From Sulfitobacter maritimus (GTDB lineage Bacteria; Pseudomonadota; Alphaproteobacteria; Rhodobacterales; Rhodobacteraceae), in assembly GCF_013346665.1 (NCBI RefSeq), contig NZ_JABVBB010000038.1, forward strand, positions 434,001-498,000: a DNA stretch of 64,000 nt. The letters run 5' to 3'. A program made the position numbers and the translations under genes. This document shows positions 43,008-51,095 of the stretch, piece by piece. Position 1 is the first letter of the stretch. The number at the start of each line of letters is the position of its first letter. The notes below the pieces were generated by a model that did not search any database, was not told the origin of the DNA, and was given only the letters and a program-made list of their open reading frames with translations.

Positions 43008-43819
43008 ATCGCAATCTGCTACTTGGTGCCGCGCTGACGTCGATCTTTCTCTTGGCCGCGCTGATCTCCTTTGTCTGGACGCCTTATGACTATGCCGGGC
43101 TCGACATCGCGAATAAGCTGCGCGGGCCTTCGTTGGCCCACCCCATGGGGACAGACCACTTCGGGCGCGATATTTTGAGCATGATCATGGTCGGTGCGCG
43201 TACCTCCATCGCCGTGGCTTTGGTGGCGGTGGGGATCGGCATGGGGGCGGGTGTGCCGCTGGGGCTTTGGGCGGCTGCGCGGCGCGGGAGCCTTGTGGAT
43301 GAGGTCATCATGCGCGGCAATGATCTGGTTTTCGCGTTTCCGGCCATCGTTATCGCCATCTTGATCACAGCGGTGTTCGGTGCCGGAGCGATCAATGCGA
43401 TCATTGCCATCGGTATCTTTAACATTCCCGTCTTTGCGCGGATCACCCGCGGTGCAGCCCTGTCGCTTTGGCAGCGCGAGTTCATCCTTGCCGCGCGGGT
43501 TGCAGGCAAATCTGCCGCGCGTATTTCAGCGGAGCATATCCTGCCCAATGTTGCCAATCTGTTGATCGTGCAGGGGACCATTCAGTTCTCGCTCGGTATC
43601 CTTGCCGAAGCGGGGCTGAGCTATGTCGGCCTTGGCGCACAGCCGCCCTTGCCCTCTTGGGGGCGGATGCTGGCTGATGCGCAGACGATGGTGAGCATTG
43701 CGCCGCATATGGCGTTAATGCCCGGTTTCGCGATCATCCTCACGGTGCTGGGGCTGAACCTGATGGGCGACGGATTGCGCGATCTGCTTGACCCGCGATT
43801 GAGGGTGGCACGCACATGA
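43004..43819 (+). CDS. ABC transporter permease (DppC/OppC type)
   Basis: A 271-residue permease. HPMGTDHFGRDILSMIMVGA is the hallmark of DppC/OppC proteins, followed by GLWAAARRGSLVDEVIMR and the EAA-type AARISAEHILPNVANLLIV. Six hydrophobic segments. It overlaps both neighbours by ATGA, so the permease-permease-ATPase unit is translationally coupled. Confidence 0.94.
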   Translation: MNRNLLLGAALTSIFLLAALISFVWTPYDYAGLDIANKLRGPSLAHPMGTDHFGRDILSMIMVGARTSIAVALVAVGIGMGAGVPLGLWAAARRGSLVDEVIMRGNDLVFAFPAIVIAILITAVFGAGAINAIIAIGIFNIPVFARITRGAALSLWQREFILAARVAGKSAARISAEHILPNVANLLIVQGTIQFSLGILAEAGLSYVGLGAQPPLPSWGRMLADAQTMVSIAPHMALMPGFAIILTVLGLNLMGDGLRDLLDPRLRVART

Positions 43820-45417
43820 CGTTGTTAAGTGTTTCCAACTTATCGCTGTCGATCCATGGGCTGCGCATTCTGGACGGTGTCACCTTCTCTGTCGCGCCGG
43901 GAGAAATCGTAGCGGTGACCGGCGAAAGCGGCTCAGGCAAATCAATGACCGCGCTAGCCGCGATGCAGCTGTTGCCCAAAGGCACGACGACCAGCGGCCA
44001 CGTTATGTTGGGCGATGACGACCTGACACAGATGAGCGAAGCTGCGCTTTGCGGTGTCCGTGGCAATGACATCGGCATGGTATTTCAAGAGCCGATGACC
44101 GCGCTGAACCCGGTGCAGACCATTGGCCGTCAAGTGGCTGAAACCATCCGCGTGCATGAACCGAGTGTATCGCGCGCTGAGGCAGAGGCCCGTGCTGCCG
44201 ATACGTTAGCCCGCGTCGGACTGCCGCAAGACCGTTTCCCCCTCTCGCGCTATCCGCATGAACTTAGCGGTGGGCAGCGCCAGCGCGTGGTCATCGCGAT
44301 TGCCATCGCCCTGCGCCCCCGTCTGCTGATTGCTGATGAGCCGACGACCGCCTTGGATGTCACCACACAGGCACAGATCCTGAAACTGCTCACCCGCTTG
44401 GCCCGGGAAGATGGGATGGGGCTGTTGATGATCACACATGACCTCGCTGTCGTCGCAGATATGGCCGACCGCATTGTCGTTATGCGCAAAGGTCAGATCG
44501 TCGAGCAAGGTGAAACGCAAAGCCTTCTGCGCGACATGCGTCATCCCTATACGAAAATGCTGTTTGAGGCTTCGCGTCATGAGGTCGACCTGCCAGAAGC
44601 ACCGGCGCCTATGCCTTTGCTGGAGGTCAAAGACGTCTGTCGTGATTACCGCCTGCCGCGCAAAACGCTCTTTGGCCAGCCGGGACATTTTCGCGCCGTA
44701 GATAACGTCAGCTTTACGCTTAACCGAGGCGAGCGTCTGGGGCTGGTTGGTGAGTCCGGTTGCGGAAAATCGACCCTAACGCGGGCAATCTTGGGTCTTG
44801 AGCCCGTGCAAGAAGGGAGCATCCTGTTGGATGGGCAACCTGTCTTTACAGGTACGAAGCCCAACCTCGACGTGCGGCGCAAATTGCAAGTGGTGTTCCA
44901 AGATCCCTTCGGCAGTTTTAACCCGCGCCACCGTGTGGACCGGCTGGTGACTGAGCCTTTTCATCTGCTCGACAACGCACCGCAGGGGGCCGAACGGACC
45001 CGCGCCATTGATGAAGCACTGACCGCTGTAGGGCTTACACCCAAAGACGCACGGAAATACATCCATGAGTTCTCCGGCGGCCAGCGCCAGCGGATCGCCA
45101 TTGCCCGCGCCCTAATCATCCGGCCAGAGTTGATCCTCTTTGATGAGGCCGTAAGTGCGCTTGATGTGTCTGTTCGGGCGCAGATTCTCGATCTGCTGGC
45201 CGACCTTTGTAGTCATTACGACCTGACCTACCTCTTTATCTCGCATGATCTATCGGTGGTGCGCAGCGTGACAGATCGGGTCTTGGTCATGAAATCTGGG
45301 CAGATCGTCGAAGCGGGCGAAACTGGGCAGGTTTTCGACGCGCCACAGCATCCTTATACCCAAGCGTTGATCGCGGCCGCGCCGGTGTTGCCGGACTTGT
45401 CTTTGGCCGCAGGATAA
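43816..45417 (+). CDS. fused double ABC ATPase (DppD-DppF type)
   Basis: A 533-residue protein with two complete ABC domains. The first has Walker A GESGSGKS (about 34-41) and signature LSGGQRQRV; the second has GESGCGKST and FSGGQRQRI, each with a Walker B (LLIADEPTT; LILFDEAVS). It replaces separate DppD and DppF proteins and powers the family 5 importer. Each half has the C-terminal extension with PYT..L typical of peptide importers. Confidence 0.95.
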   Translation: MTLLSVSNLSLSIHGLRILDGVTFSVAPGEIVAVTGESGSGKSMTALAAMQLLPKGTTTSGHVMLGDDDLTQMSEAALCGVRGNDIGMVFQEPMTALNPVQTIGRQVAETIRVHEPSVSRAEAEARAADTLARVGLPQDRFPLSRYPHELSGGQRQRVVIAIAIALRPRLLIADEPTTALDVTTQAQILKLLTRLAREDGMGLLMITHDLAVVADMADRIVVMRKGQIVEQGETQSLLRDMRHPYTKMLFEASRHEVDLPEAPAPMPLLEVKDVCRDYRLPRKTLFGQPGHFRAVDNVSFTLNRGERLGLVGESGCGKSTLTRAILGLEPVQEGSILLDGQPVFTGTKPNLDVRRKLQVVFQDPFGSFNPRHRVDRLVTEPFHLLDNAPQGAERTRAIDEALTAVGLTPKDARKYIHEFSGGQRQRIAIARALIIRPELILFDEAVSALDVSVRAQILDLLADLCSHYDLTYLFISHDLSVVRSVTDRVLVMKSGQIVEAGETGQVFDAPQHPYTQALIAAAPVLPDLSLAAG

Positions 45418-45532
45418 CGGGCCGATTGATTGAAAAGAAAAAGCGTCCTAACGTAGTGGTGAGATTCCCGCACTGCGGGCGCGGCTGGCATCTGGCCCTC
45501 CACGCAAAGTGGAATTTCCCTCGGCGGTTCAA

Positions 45533-45569
45533 TTGCATAATCGTCCTGGCGCTCTACTTGTGCATGCAA
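45533..45569. repeat. spaced inverted repeat upstream of the TAXI operon
   Basis: TTGCAT (45533-45538) and ATGCAA (45564-45569) form an inverted pair 25 bases apart in the 202-base gap before the TAXI binding-protein gene. It could be an operator or chance. A short hairpin CCCGCA-C-TGCGGG also lies at 45467-45479. Confidence 0.25.
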
Positions 45570-45619
45570 TGGCGTCCGCCTAAAGGGGGGATCGCCAATA
45601 TAACAATGGGAGACATCTT

Positions 45620-46579
45620 ATGAAAATGTTCAAAATGCTCGCGATGACCGGTGCCATGGTGGCCGGCACTGCGGCCATGGCTCAGGAAAAGTTCATCACC
45701 ATCGGCACCGGTGGCCAGACGGGCGTTTACTTCGTCGTCGGCCAGTCGATCTGCCGTTTGGTGAACCGCGGCACCGCGGATCACAACCTGAAATGCACTG
45801 CGCCGTCGACCGGCGGGTCCATCGCCAACATCAACGCGATCAAGGCAGGCGATATGGACATGGGCGTGGCCCAGTCCGACTGGCAGTTCCACGCTTACAA
45901 CGGTTCTTCGCAGTTCGAAGGCGACAAGTTCGACAACCTGCGCGCGGTCTTCTCTGTGCATGGTGAGCCGTTCAACGTGATCGCCCGTGCCGACAGCGGT
46001 ATCGAGACTTTTGACGACCTCAAAGGTAAGCGCGTCAACATCGGCAACCCCGGTTCCGGTCAGCGCGCCACCATGGAAGTCGTGATGGACGCCAAAGGCT
46101 GGACGCTGGACGATTTCGCGCTGGCCTCCGAATTGAAGCCCGCAGAGCAAGCTGCTGCTCTGGGCGACAACAAAGTTGACGCGATCATCTACACCGTGGG
46201 CCACCCCAATGGCTCCATCCAAGAAGCCGTGTCGACCATCGACGCCAAGCTGATCCCCGTTGAAGGTGACGCGATCCAAGGTCTGATCGACGACAACCCC
46301 TACTATGCCGAGGCCACCGTGCCGGGCGGCATGTACAAGGGCACCGACGAAGACGTGAAAACCTTCGGCGTGAAAGCGACATTCGTGACCTCCGCCGATG
46401 TGGAAGACGATGTGGTCTATCAGGTTGTGAAAGCCGTGTTCGACAACTTCGACCGTTTCAAGCGTCTGCACCCGGCCTTTGAAAACCTGACCGAAGAAGA
46501 AATGATCTCTGGCGGTCTCTCCGCGCCGCTGCACCCCGGTGCAGAGAAGTATTACAAAGAGCAAGGTTGGCTCGAGTAA
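45620..46579 (+). CDS. TAXI-family TRAP transporter solute-binding protein
   Basis: A 319-residue periplasmic protein of the TAXI (TRAP-associated extracytoplasmic immunogenic) group. Signal peptide about 1-21 (TAAMA-QEK). Family blocks: ITIGTGGQTGVYFVVGQSIC, STGGSIANINAIKAGDMDMG, and KRVNIGNPGSGQRATMEVV. TAXI proteins pair with large fused permeases, as found directly downstream. Ligands are known for few members, mostly small organic acids or amino acids. GGGAG precedes the ATG. Confidence 0.94.
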   Translation: MKMFKMLAMTGAMVAGTAAMAQEKFITIGTGGQTGVYFVVGQSICRLVNRGTADHNLKCTAPSTGGSIANINAIKAGDMDMGVAQSDWQFHAYNGSSQFEGDKFDNLRAVFSVHGEPFNVIARADSGIETFDDLKGKRVNIGNPGSGQRATMEVVMDAKGWTLDDFALASELKPAEQAAALGDNKVDAIIYTVGHPNGSIQEAVSTIDAKLIPVEGDAIQGLIDDNPYYAEATVPGGMYKGTDEDVKTFGVKATFVTSADVEDDVVYQVVKAVFDNFDRFKRLHPAFENLTEEEMISGGLSAPLHPGAEKYYKEQGWLE

Positions 46580-46598
46580 TCTATCCGTGACATGATAG

Positions 46599-46626
46599 CT
46601 CTGGCGGCGGTACGCTGCCGTCAGAG
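46599..46626 (+). other. hairpin after the TAXI binding-protein gene
   Basis: CTCTGGCGGC (46599-46608) pairs with GCCGTCAGAG (46617-46626), one G-T pair. Like the hairpin after the dctP gene, it lies between binding protein and downstream genes and has no T-run, suggesting mRNA stabilisation or partial termination. Confidence 0.6.
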
Positions 46627-46650
46627 ACCCGAGGAAGAACAATATAAGCA

Positions 46651-46666
46651 CCCGTCTTAAGACGGG
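46651..46666. repeat. perfect 16-bp palindrome before the TRAP permease
   Basis: CCCGTCTTAAGACGGG is exactly self-complementary and lies 17 bases before the permease ATG, adjoining its ribosome site (CAGGGGGAC). It could be a protein-binding site or a hairpin regulating permease translation. Confidence 0.5.
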
Positions 46667-46683
46667 GCTGACAGGGGGACGAT

Positions 46684-49437
46684 ATGTCAGAGAAGGACCA
46701 GCAACAGGCGGCGGCCGTCGAAACCGCCGCGACCGGTGACCGAGGCGGGTTAAGCCAAGCGGAACTGGACGAACTTGTCGCTTCTTCTGATACCGGCGGA
46801 CGCTCTGTCGCCGGGTTTATGGGCACTTTGCTGTTGCTCGTCGCGCTGGCTTGGTCACTGTTTCAACTCTACATCGCATCGCCCTTCGGTCTGTTCAATG
46901 ACACGTTGGCCCGCTCTATCCACCTGGGCTTTGCCGTTTTCCTTGGCATTATGGTTTTCCCGGCCACACGCACCAGTTTTCAGGTGGCACTTGGCGTGAT
47001 CGTTCCCATCGTGCTCGCCGCGCTCTTTATGGCGAGTACCAAGGATTCCACCGCTATCTGGTGGATTCCGATCCCCGCCGCTTTTGTGATCGCGACAGTG
47101 TTGCTCGGCTCGCCCAAGAACCGCATTCCGATCTGGGAATGGGCCTTGGCCATCGTTGGTACATTCTGCGCGTTGTACCTCTTTATCTTTTACCGTGATA
47201 TCGCCAACCGCGTCGGCGCGCCGATCCTGCCAGACTATATCGCAGGGGTTACCGGACTGTTAATCCTGCTCGAAGCCACCCGCCGCGCCCTTGGTCCGGC
47301 GCTGATGATCGTGGCGAGCGTCTTTCTTTTCTACACCGTGCTTGGCCCCTATATGCCCAGCATCATCGCGCATAAGGGCAACAGCCTGAGCGAGATCGTG
47401 AACCACCAGTGGATCACCACCGAAGGCGTCTTTGGCATCGCGCTCGGGGTGTCGACCTCCTTTGTGTTCCTCTTTGTACTCTTTGGTTCGCTGTTGGATC
47501 GGGCAGGGGCGGGCAATTACTTCATTCAAGTCGCCTTTAGCCTCATGGGCCATATGCGCGGCGGTCCGGCCAAGGCGGCGGTTGTGGCCTCGGCGATGAC
47601 CGGCCTTATCTCCGGCTCTTCAATCGCCAATGTGGTCACGACCGGTACCTTCACCATCCCACTGATGAAGAAGGTCGGTTTCTCCAGCGAGAAGGCAGGC
47701 GCGGTCGAAGTGGCGTCCTCCGTCAACGGGCAGATCATGCCGCCCGTGATGGGGGCTGCGGCCTTCCTCATGGTCGAATATGTCGGCATCCCCTATTTCG
47801 ACGTGGTCAAACACGCCTTTCTGCCTGCGGTGATTTCCTACATCGCGCTGGTCTACATCGTGCATCTTGAGGCGATGAAGGCCGGGATGCAGGGTCTGCC
47901 GCGTGCCTATACGCCCAAGCCGCTGGTGCAGCAGCTCATTGGCATCGCCTTTGCAATTATCGCGATCTGCGCACTGTCTTTCGCGGTTTACTATCTGATG
48001 GGCTGGATCCGCCCCGCCTTCCCGGAAACGGCGGGCTATATCATCTTTGTCTTCCTCACGGCGGTTTATGTCGGGCTGCTATACGTGGCGAGCAAGGAAG
48101 AGCCGCTGAAATTGGACGACCCGAATGCCGAGGTGACGTCCCTCCCGATGCCCGGCCCGACTGCGCGGTCTGGCCTGCATTTCATCCTGCCGGTGGTCGT
48201 GCTGGTCTGGGCGCTGATGGTGGACCGTCTGTCGCCCGGTCTGTCGGCCTTTTGGGCAGCGGCCTATATGATCTTTATTCTGCTGACGCAGCGCCCCTTG
48301 ATGGCGATGTTCCGGGGCGAGAGCCAGTTTGTGAACGATGTGAAAGCAGGAATTCTTGACCTGATCGACGGGCTGGTCACCGGCGCGCGTAACATGATCG
48401 GGATCGGCATCGCTACGGCGACAGCTGGTATCATCGTCGGCGCAGTGAGCCAGACCGGCGTTGGCTCGGCACTGGCGGATGTGGTCGAGGTGCTCTCGGG
48501 CGGCAATATCCTTGCGATCCTCTTCCTGACGGCGATCTTGTCGCTGATCCTTGGCATGGGCCTGCCCACCACGGCGAACTATATCGTCGTCTCTGCGCTG
48601 TTGGCGCCGGTGATTGTCACGCTGGGCCAGCAGAACGGGCTGATCGTGCCGCTGATCGCGGTACACCTGTTCGTGTTCTACTTTGGCATCATGGCGGACG
48701 TGACCCCGCCGGTGGGCTTGGCGAGTTTCGCCGCCGCTGCCGTGTCGGGCGGTGATCCGATCCGCACGGGTCTGGTGGCCTTCTTCTACTCGCTGCGCAC
48801 TGCCGCGCTGCCGTTCTTGTTTATCTTTAACACGGAGTTGCTGCTGATTGGTGTTACATGGGGGCAGGGGCTGTTTATCTTTGTCGTGGCCACCATTGCG
48901 ATGCTGCTCTTTGCGGCGGCCACGCAGGGTTGGTTCCTTGCCCGCAACCGGTTTTACGAAACCATCGCGCTCTTGCTCATCGCCTTTACCCTGTTCCGTC
49001 CGGGCTTTTGGATGGACATGATCTATCCGCCCTATAGCGAAGAAGCCCCAACCGAAATTGTCCAAGCGGCTGAAGAAACGCCAGCCGGCGAACGGCTGCG
49101 GCTGCGGGTATCTGGCGTGAATGATTTAGGCGATCCATTGGAGTTTGTCGCGCTGCTGCCCATCGGCGCGGGGGAAACCGGGGCTGAGAAACTCGAAGCC
49201 GCTGGCCTGATGTTCCGCGAGGACGGCGACAAGATGATCATCGACGATGTGGTCTATGACAGCCCGGCACAGGGCGCGGGCCTTGATTGGGACCAAGAGG
49301 TGCTGCGCGTGCTCAAGCCGATGCCGCAACCCAGCAAATACTGGATGTTTATTCCCGCGCTGCTGCTGCTGGCGCTGGTCGTCTTCTTACAACGGGGCCG
49401 TGCTGCGCGTGACACTCGCAAGCCCGCGACAGCCTGA
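46684..49437 (+). CDS. fused TRAP transporter permease (4TM + 12TM, with C-terminal DUF3394-like domain)
   Basis: A 917-residue membrane protein combining the small and large TRAP permease parts in one chain, as is usual for TAXI systems. Early helices at about 42-180 correspond to the DctQ part; GHMRGGPAKAAVVASAMTGL, SSVNGQIMPPVMGAAAFLM and LILGMGLPTTANYIVVSALL are DctM-type signatures. The C-terminal segment (about 775-915, RVSGVNDLGDPLEFVALLP and a last hydrophobic helix) resembles DUF3394. Ten bases separate it from the UspA gene. Confidence 0.94.
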   Translation: MSEKDQQQAAAVETAATGDRGGLSQAELDELVASSDTGGRSVAGFMGTLLLLVALAWSLFQLYIASPFGLFNDTLARSIHLGFAVFLGIMVFPATRTSFQVALGVIVPIVLAALFMASTKDSTAIWWIPIPAAFVIATVLLGSPKNRIPIWEWALAIVGTFCALYLFIFYRDIANRVGAPILPDYIAGVTGLLILLEATRRALGPALMIVASVFLFYTVLGPYMPSIIAHKGNSLSEIVNHQWITTEGVFGIALGVSTSFVFLFVLFGSLLDRAGAGNYFIQVAFSLMGHMRGGPAKAAVVASAMTGLISGSSIANVVTTGTFTIPLMKKVGFSSEKAGAVEVASSVNGQIMPPVMGAAAFLMVEYVGIPYFDVVKHAFLPAVISYIALVYIVHLEAMKAGMQGLPRAYTPKPLVQQLIGIAFAIIAICALSFAVYYLMGWIRPAFPETAGYIIFVFLTAVYVGLLYVASKEEPLKLDDPNAEVTSLPMPGPTARSGLHFILPVVVLVWALMVDRLSPGLSAFWAAAYMIFILLTQRPLMAMFRGESQFVNDVKAGILDLIDGLVTGARNMIGIGIATATAGIIVGAVSQTGVGSALADVVEVLSGGNILAILFLTAILSLILGMGLPTTANYIVVSALLAPVIVTLGQQNGLIVPLIAVHLFVFYFGIMADVTPPVGLASFAAAAVSGGDPIRTGLVAFFYSLRTAALPFLFIFNTELLLIGVTWGQGLFIFVVATIAMLLFAAATQGWFLARNRFYETIALLLIAFTLFRPGFWMDMIYPPYSEEAPTEIVQAAEETPAGERLRLRVSGVNDLGDPLEFVALLPIGAGETGAEKLEAAGLMFREDGDKMIIDDVVYDSPAQGAGLDWDQEVLRVLKPMPQPSKYWMFIPALLLLALVVFLQRGRAARDTRKPATA

Positions 49438-49447
49438 GGAGAGCGCC

Positions 49448-49879
49448 ATGTTTGACAATATCTTGCTGACGGTTGACCTAAGCGACCCCAAATCTTGGGA
49501 AAAAGCGCTGCCACAGGCGATTGATATGATCCGCCTGTCCAAAGGCACGCTACATATCCTCTCGGTCGTGCCAGACATGGGCACGCCGCTCGTCGAAGGG
49601 TTCTTCCCGGCGGATTATGAAAAACAGGCCACAGGACGGGCGGCCAAAGCGCTTGAGCGTCTGGTCGAGCAGGAAGTGCCAGATGACGTAAAGGTGAAGC
49701 AGCACCTCAAATTCGGCAAGATCCACCGTGAAGCGCTGAAAACGATAAAGAAATCAAACGCTGATCTTGTGGTTATGGGCTCTGAGCATCCCGACAGTCT
49801 GCGCGAATTCCTTGTCGGGTCCAATGCCGACCGCATTGTGCGCCGTTCGCCTGTTTCCGTTTTGGTCGTGAGGGCGTAA
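49448..49879 (+). CDS. universal stress protein (UspA family)
   Basis: A 143-residue Usp-fold protein. It starts MFDNILLTVDLSDPKSWEKA and ends with the nucleotide-binding MGSEHPDSLREFLVGSNADR and SPVSVLVVRA, so ATP binding is likely. GAGGAG precedes the ATG. Encoded immediately after a TRAP permease, it parallels TeaD, the UspA-type protein that modulates the ectoine TRAP transporter TeaABC of Halomonas. A similar regulatory role here is inferred. Confidence 0.92.
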   Translation: MFDNILLTVDLSDPKSWEKALPQAIDMIRLSKGTLHILSVVPDMGTPLVEGFFPADYEKQATGRAAKALERLVEQEVPDDVKVKQHLKFGKIHREALKTIKKSNADLVVMGSEHPDSLREFLVGSNADRIVRRSPVSVLVVRA

Positions 49880-49946
49880 GAAACGTGCGTCGCGGAGATA
49901 AGCAAGGAAATGGTCCATTGCGCCGCGTTGTTCGGAGTATTCACGC

Positions 49947-51029
49947 ATGACCCCCTTTGCGATTGCCGGCGTGCAGATGTACGTCAATGCCTTGCAGCCC
50001 AATGTCGACGGCATGATCCAGCGGCTCGACATTCTGATGGCGCGGTTCCCTTGGACGCAGATGGTGCTGTTCTCTGAACTGGCGCCTTTCGGTCCGCTGG
50101 ACCGCTTTGCCCTGCCGCCAGAGAATGAGACGATTGAGCAGTTTCAGGCCGCCGCGCGCAAACATCGGGTCTGGCTGATCCCCGGTTCGATGTTCCTGAA
50201 GCATCCCGAAGATGGCCGCGTCTACAACACCTCGGTCGTCATCAATCCCGAAGGCGAGGTGGTGCGCCGCTATGCCAAGATGTTCCCCTTCCGCCCCTAT
50301 GAGGCAGGGATCGCCGCAGGCAATGAATTCTGCATTTTCGATGTGCCGGATGTGGGCCGATTTGGCCTGTCGATCTGCTATGACATGTGGTTCCCTGAAA
50401 CGACGCGGCAGCTGACTTCACAGGGTGTGGAAGTGTTGCTGCATCCGGTGCTGACCGGCACCACCGACCGCGATGCGGAACTTGCTATCGCACGGGCGAC
50501 GGCGGCGCAGTTCCAGTGCTATATCTTTGACGTGAATGGTCTGGGCGCTGGCGGTGTCGGCAAATCATGTGTCGTCGATCCAACCTCGATGGTGTTGCAT
50601 CAGTCGGCGGGGCAGGAGGACATGTTCCCGATTGAGATTGATCTCAACATGGTGCGCCGTCAGCGTGAGACGGGGATCAAGGGACTGGGGCAGTTGCTCA
50701 AATCCTTCCGCGACCGTCCGGTCGACTTCCCGGTCTATGACCGCGACAGCGGCGCGGATGCCTTCCTGCACACGCTTGGCCCGCTTGAAGTTCCACAGCA
50801 AGGCTCCCGCGCTGGTCTGCATGTCGACGTGCCGGGCCAACAGGTGCCCGCCGAAATTCCAACTTACAAAGGCAAGAACGGTTTCCCACCTGAGCCGCTT
50901 GCCAGCCCCACCGCCGGTACGGCGCCTGAGGTGGCGCAAACACCGGCGCCCGCAGCCCCCGCCGCGGCGATGCCCGATCCAGAGACAACGCCCGAAACGC
51001 CCGGGCTGAACGAACATACCAGCGGCTAG
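49947..51029 (+). CDS. nitrilase-superfamily carbon-nitrogen hydrolase
   Basis: A 360-residue amidase of the nitrilase fold. The catalytic triad is Glu44 (LFSELAPFG), Lys111 (RYAKMFPF) and Cys144 (SICYDMWFP). Such enzymes hydrolyse amides, carbamoyl amines or nitriles. About 90 C-terminal residues (from VPAEIPTYKGKNG) are Pro/Ala/Thr-rich, beyond the usual fold. It is the first enzyme of the run after the TAXI transporter, followed by an amino acid decarboxylase and an ATP-grasp ligase, so N-carbamoyl- or amide-amine hydrolysis is a fair guess, not shown. Confidence 0.9.
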   Translation: MTPFAIAGVQMYVNALQPNVDGMIQRLDILMARFPWTQMVLFSELAPFGPLDRFALPPENETIEQFQAAARKHRVWLIPGSMFLKHPEDGRVYNTSVVINPEGEVVRRYAKMFPFRPYEAGIAAGNEFCIFDVPDVGRFGLSICYDMWFPETTRQLTSQGVEVLLHPVLTGTTDRDAELAIARATAAQFQCYIFDVNGLGAGGVGKSCVVDPTSMVLHQSAGQEDMFPIEIDLNMVRRQRETGIKGLGQLLKSFRDRPVDFPVYDRDSGADAFLHTLGPLEVPQQGSRAGLHVDVPGQQVPAEIPTYKGKNGFPPEPLASPTAGTAPEVAQTPAPAAPAAAMPDPETTPETPGLNEHTSG

Positions 51030-51095
51030 GCCGGGGCGAGGGTCGCGCAAAGCGTGACCTGAAGCATCGGTCGGCCCTTCAGCAGAGGACGACTG

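Noticed and set aside
45426-45623. 65-codon open frame before the TAXI gene
   Set aside because: No ribosome site, no conserved motif, and it ends inside the binding-protein start; treated as non-coding leader.
45554-46651. 365-codon open frame on the - strand
   Set aside because: Antisense to the TAXI binding-protein gene; low-complexity Val/His/Gly/Asp-rich translation typical of a shadow frame.
48079-49065. 328-codon open frame on the - strand
   Set aside because: Antisense to the fused TRAP permease; Gln/His/Arg-rich without domains.
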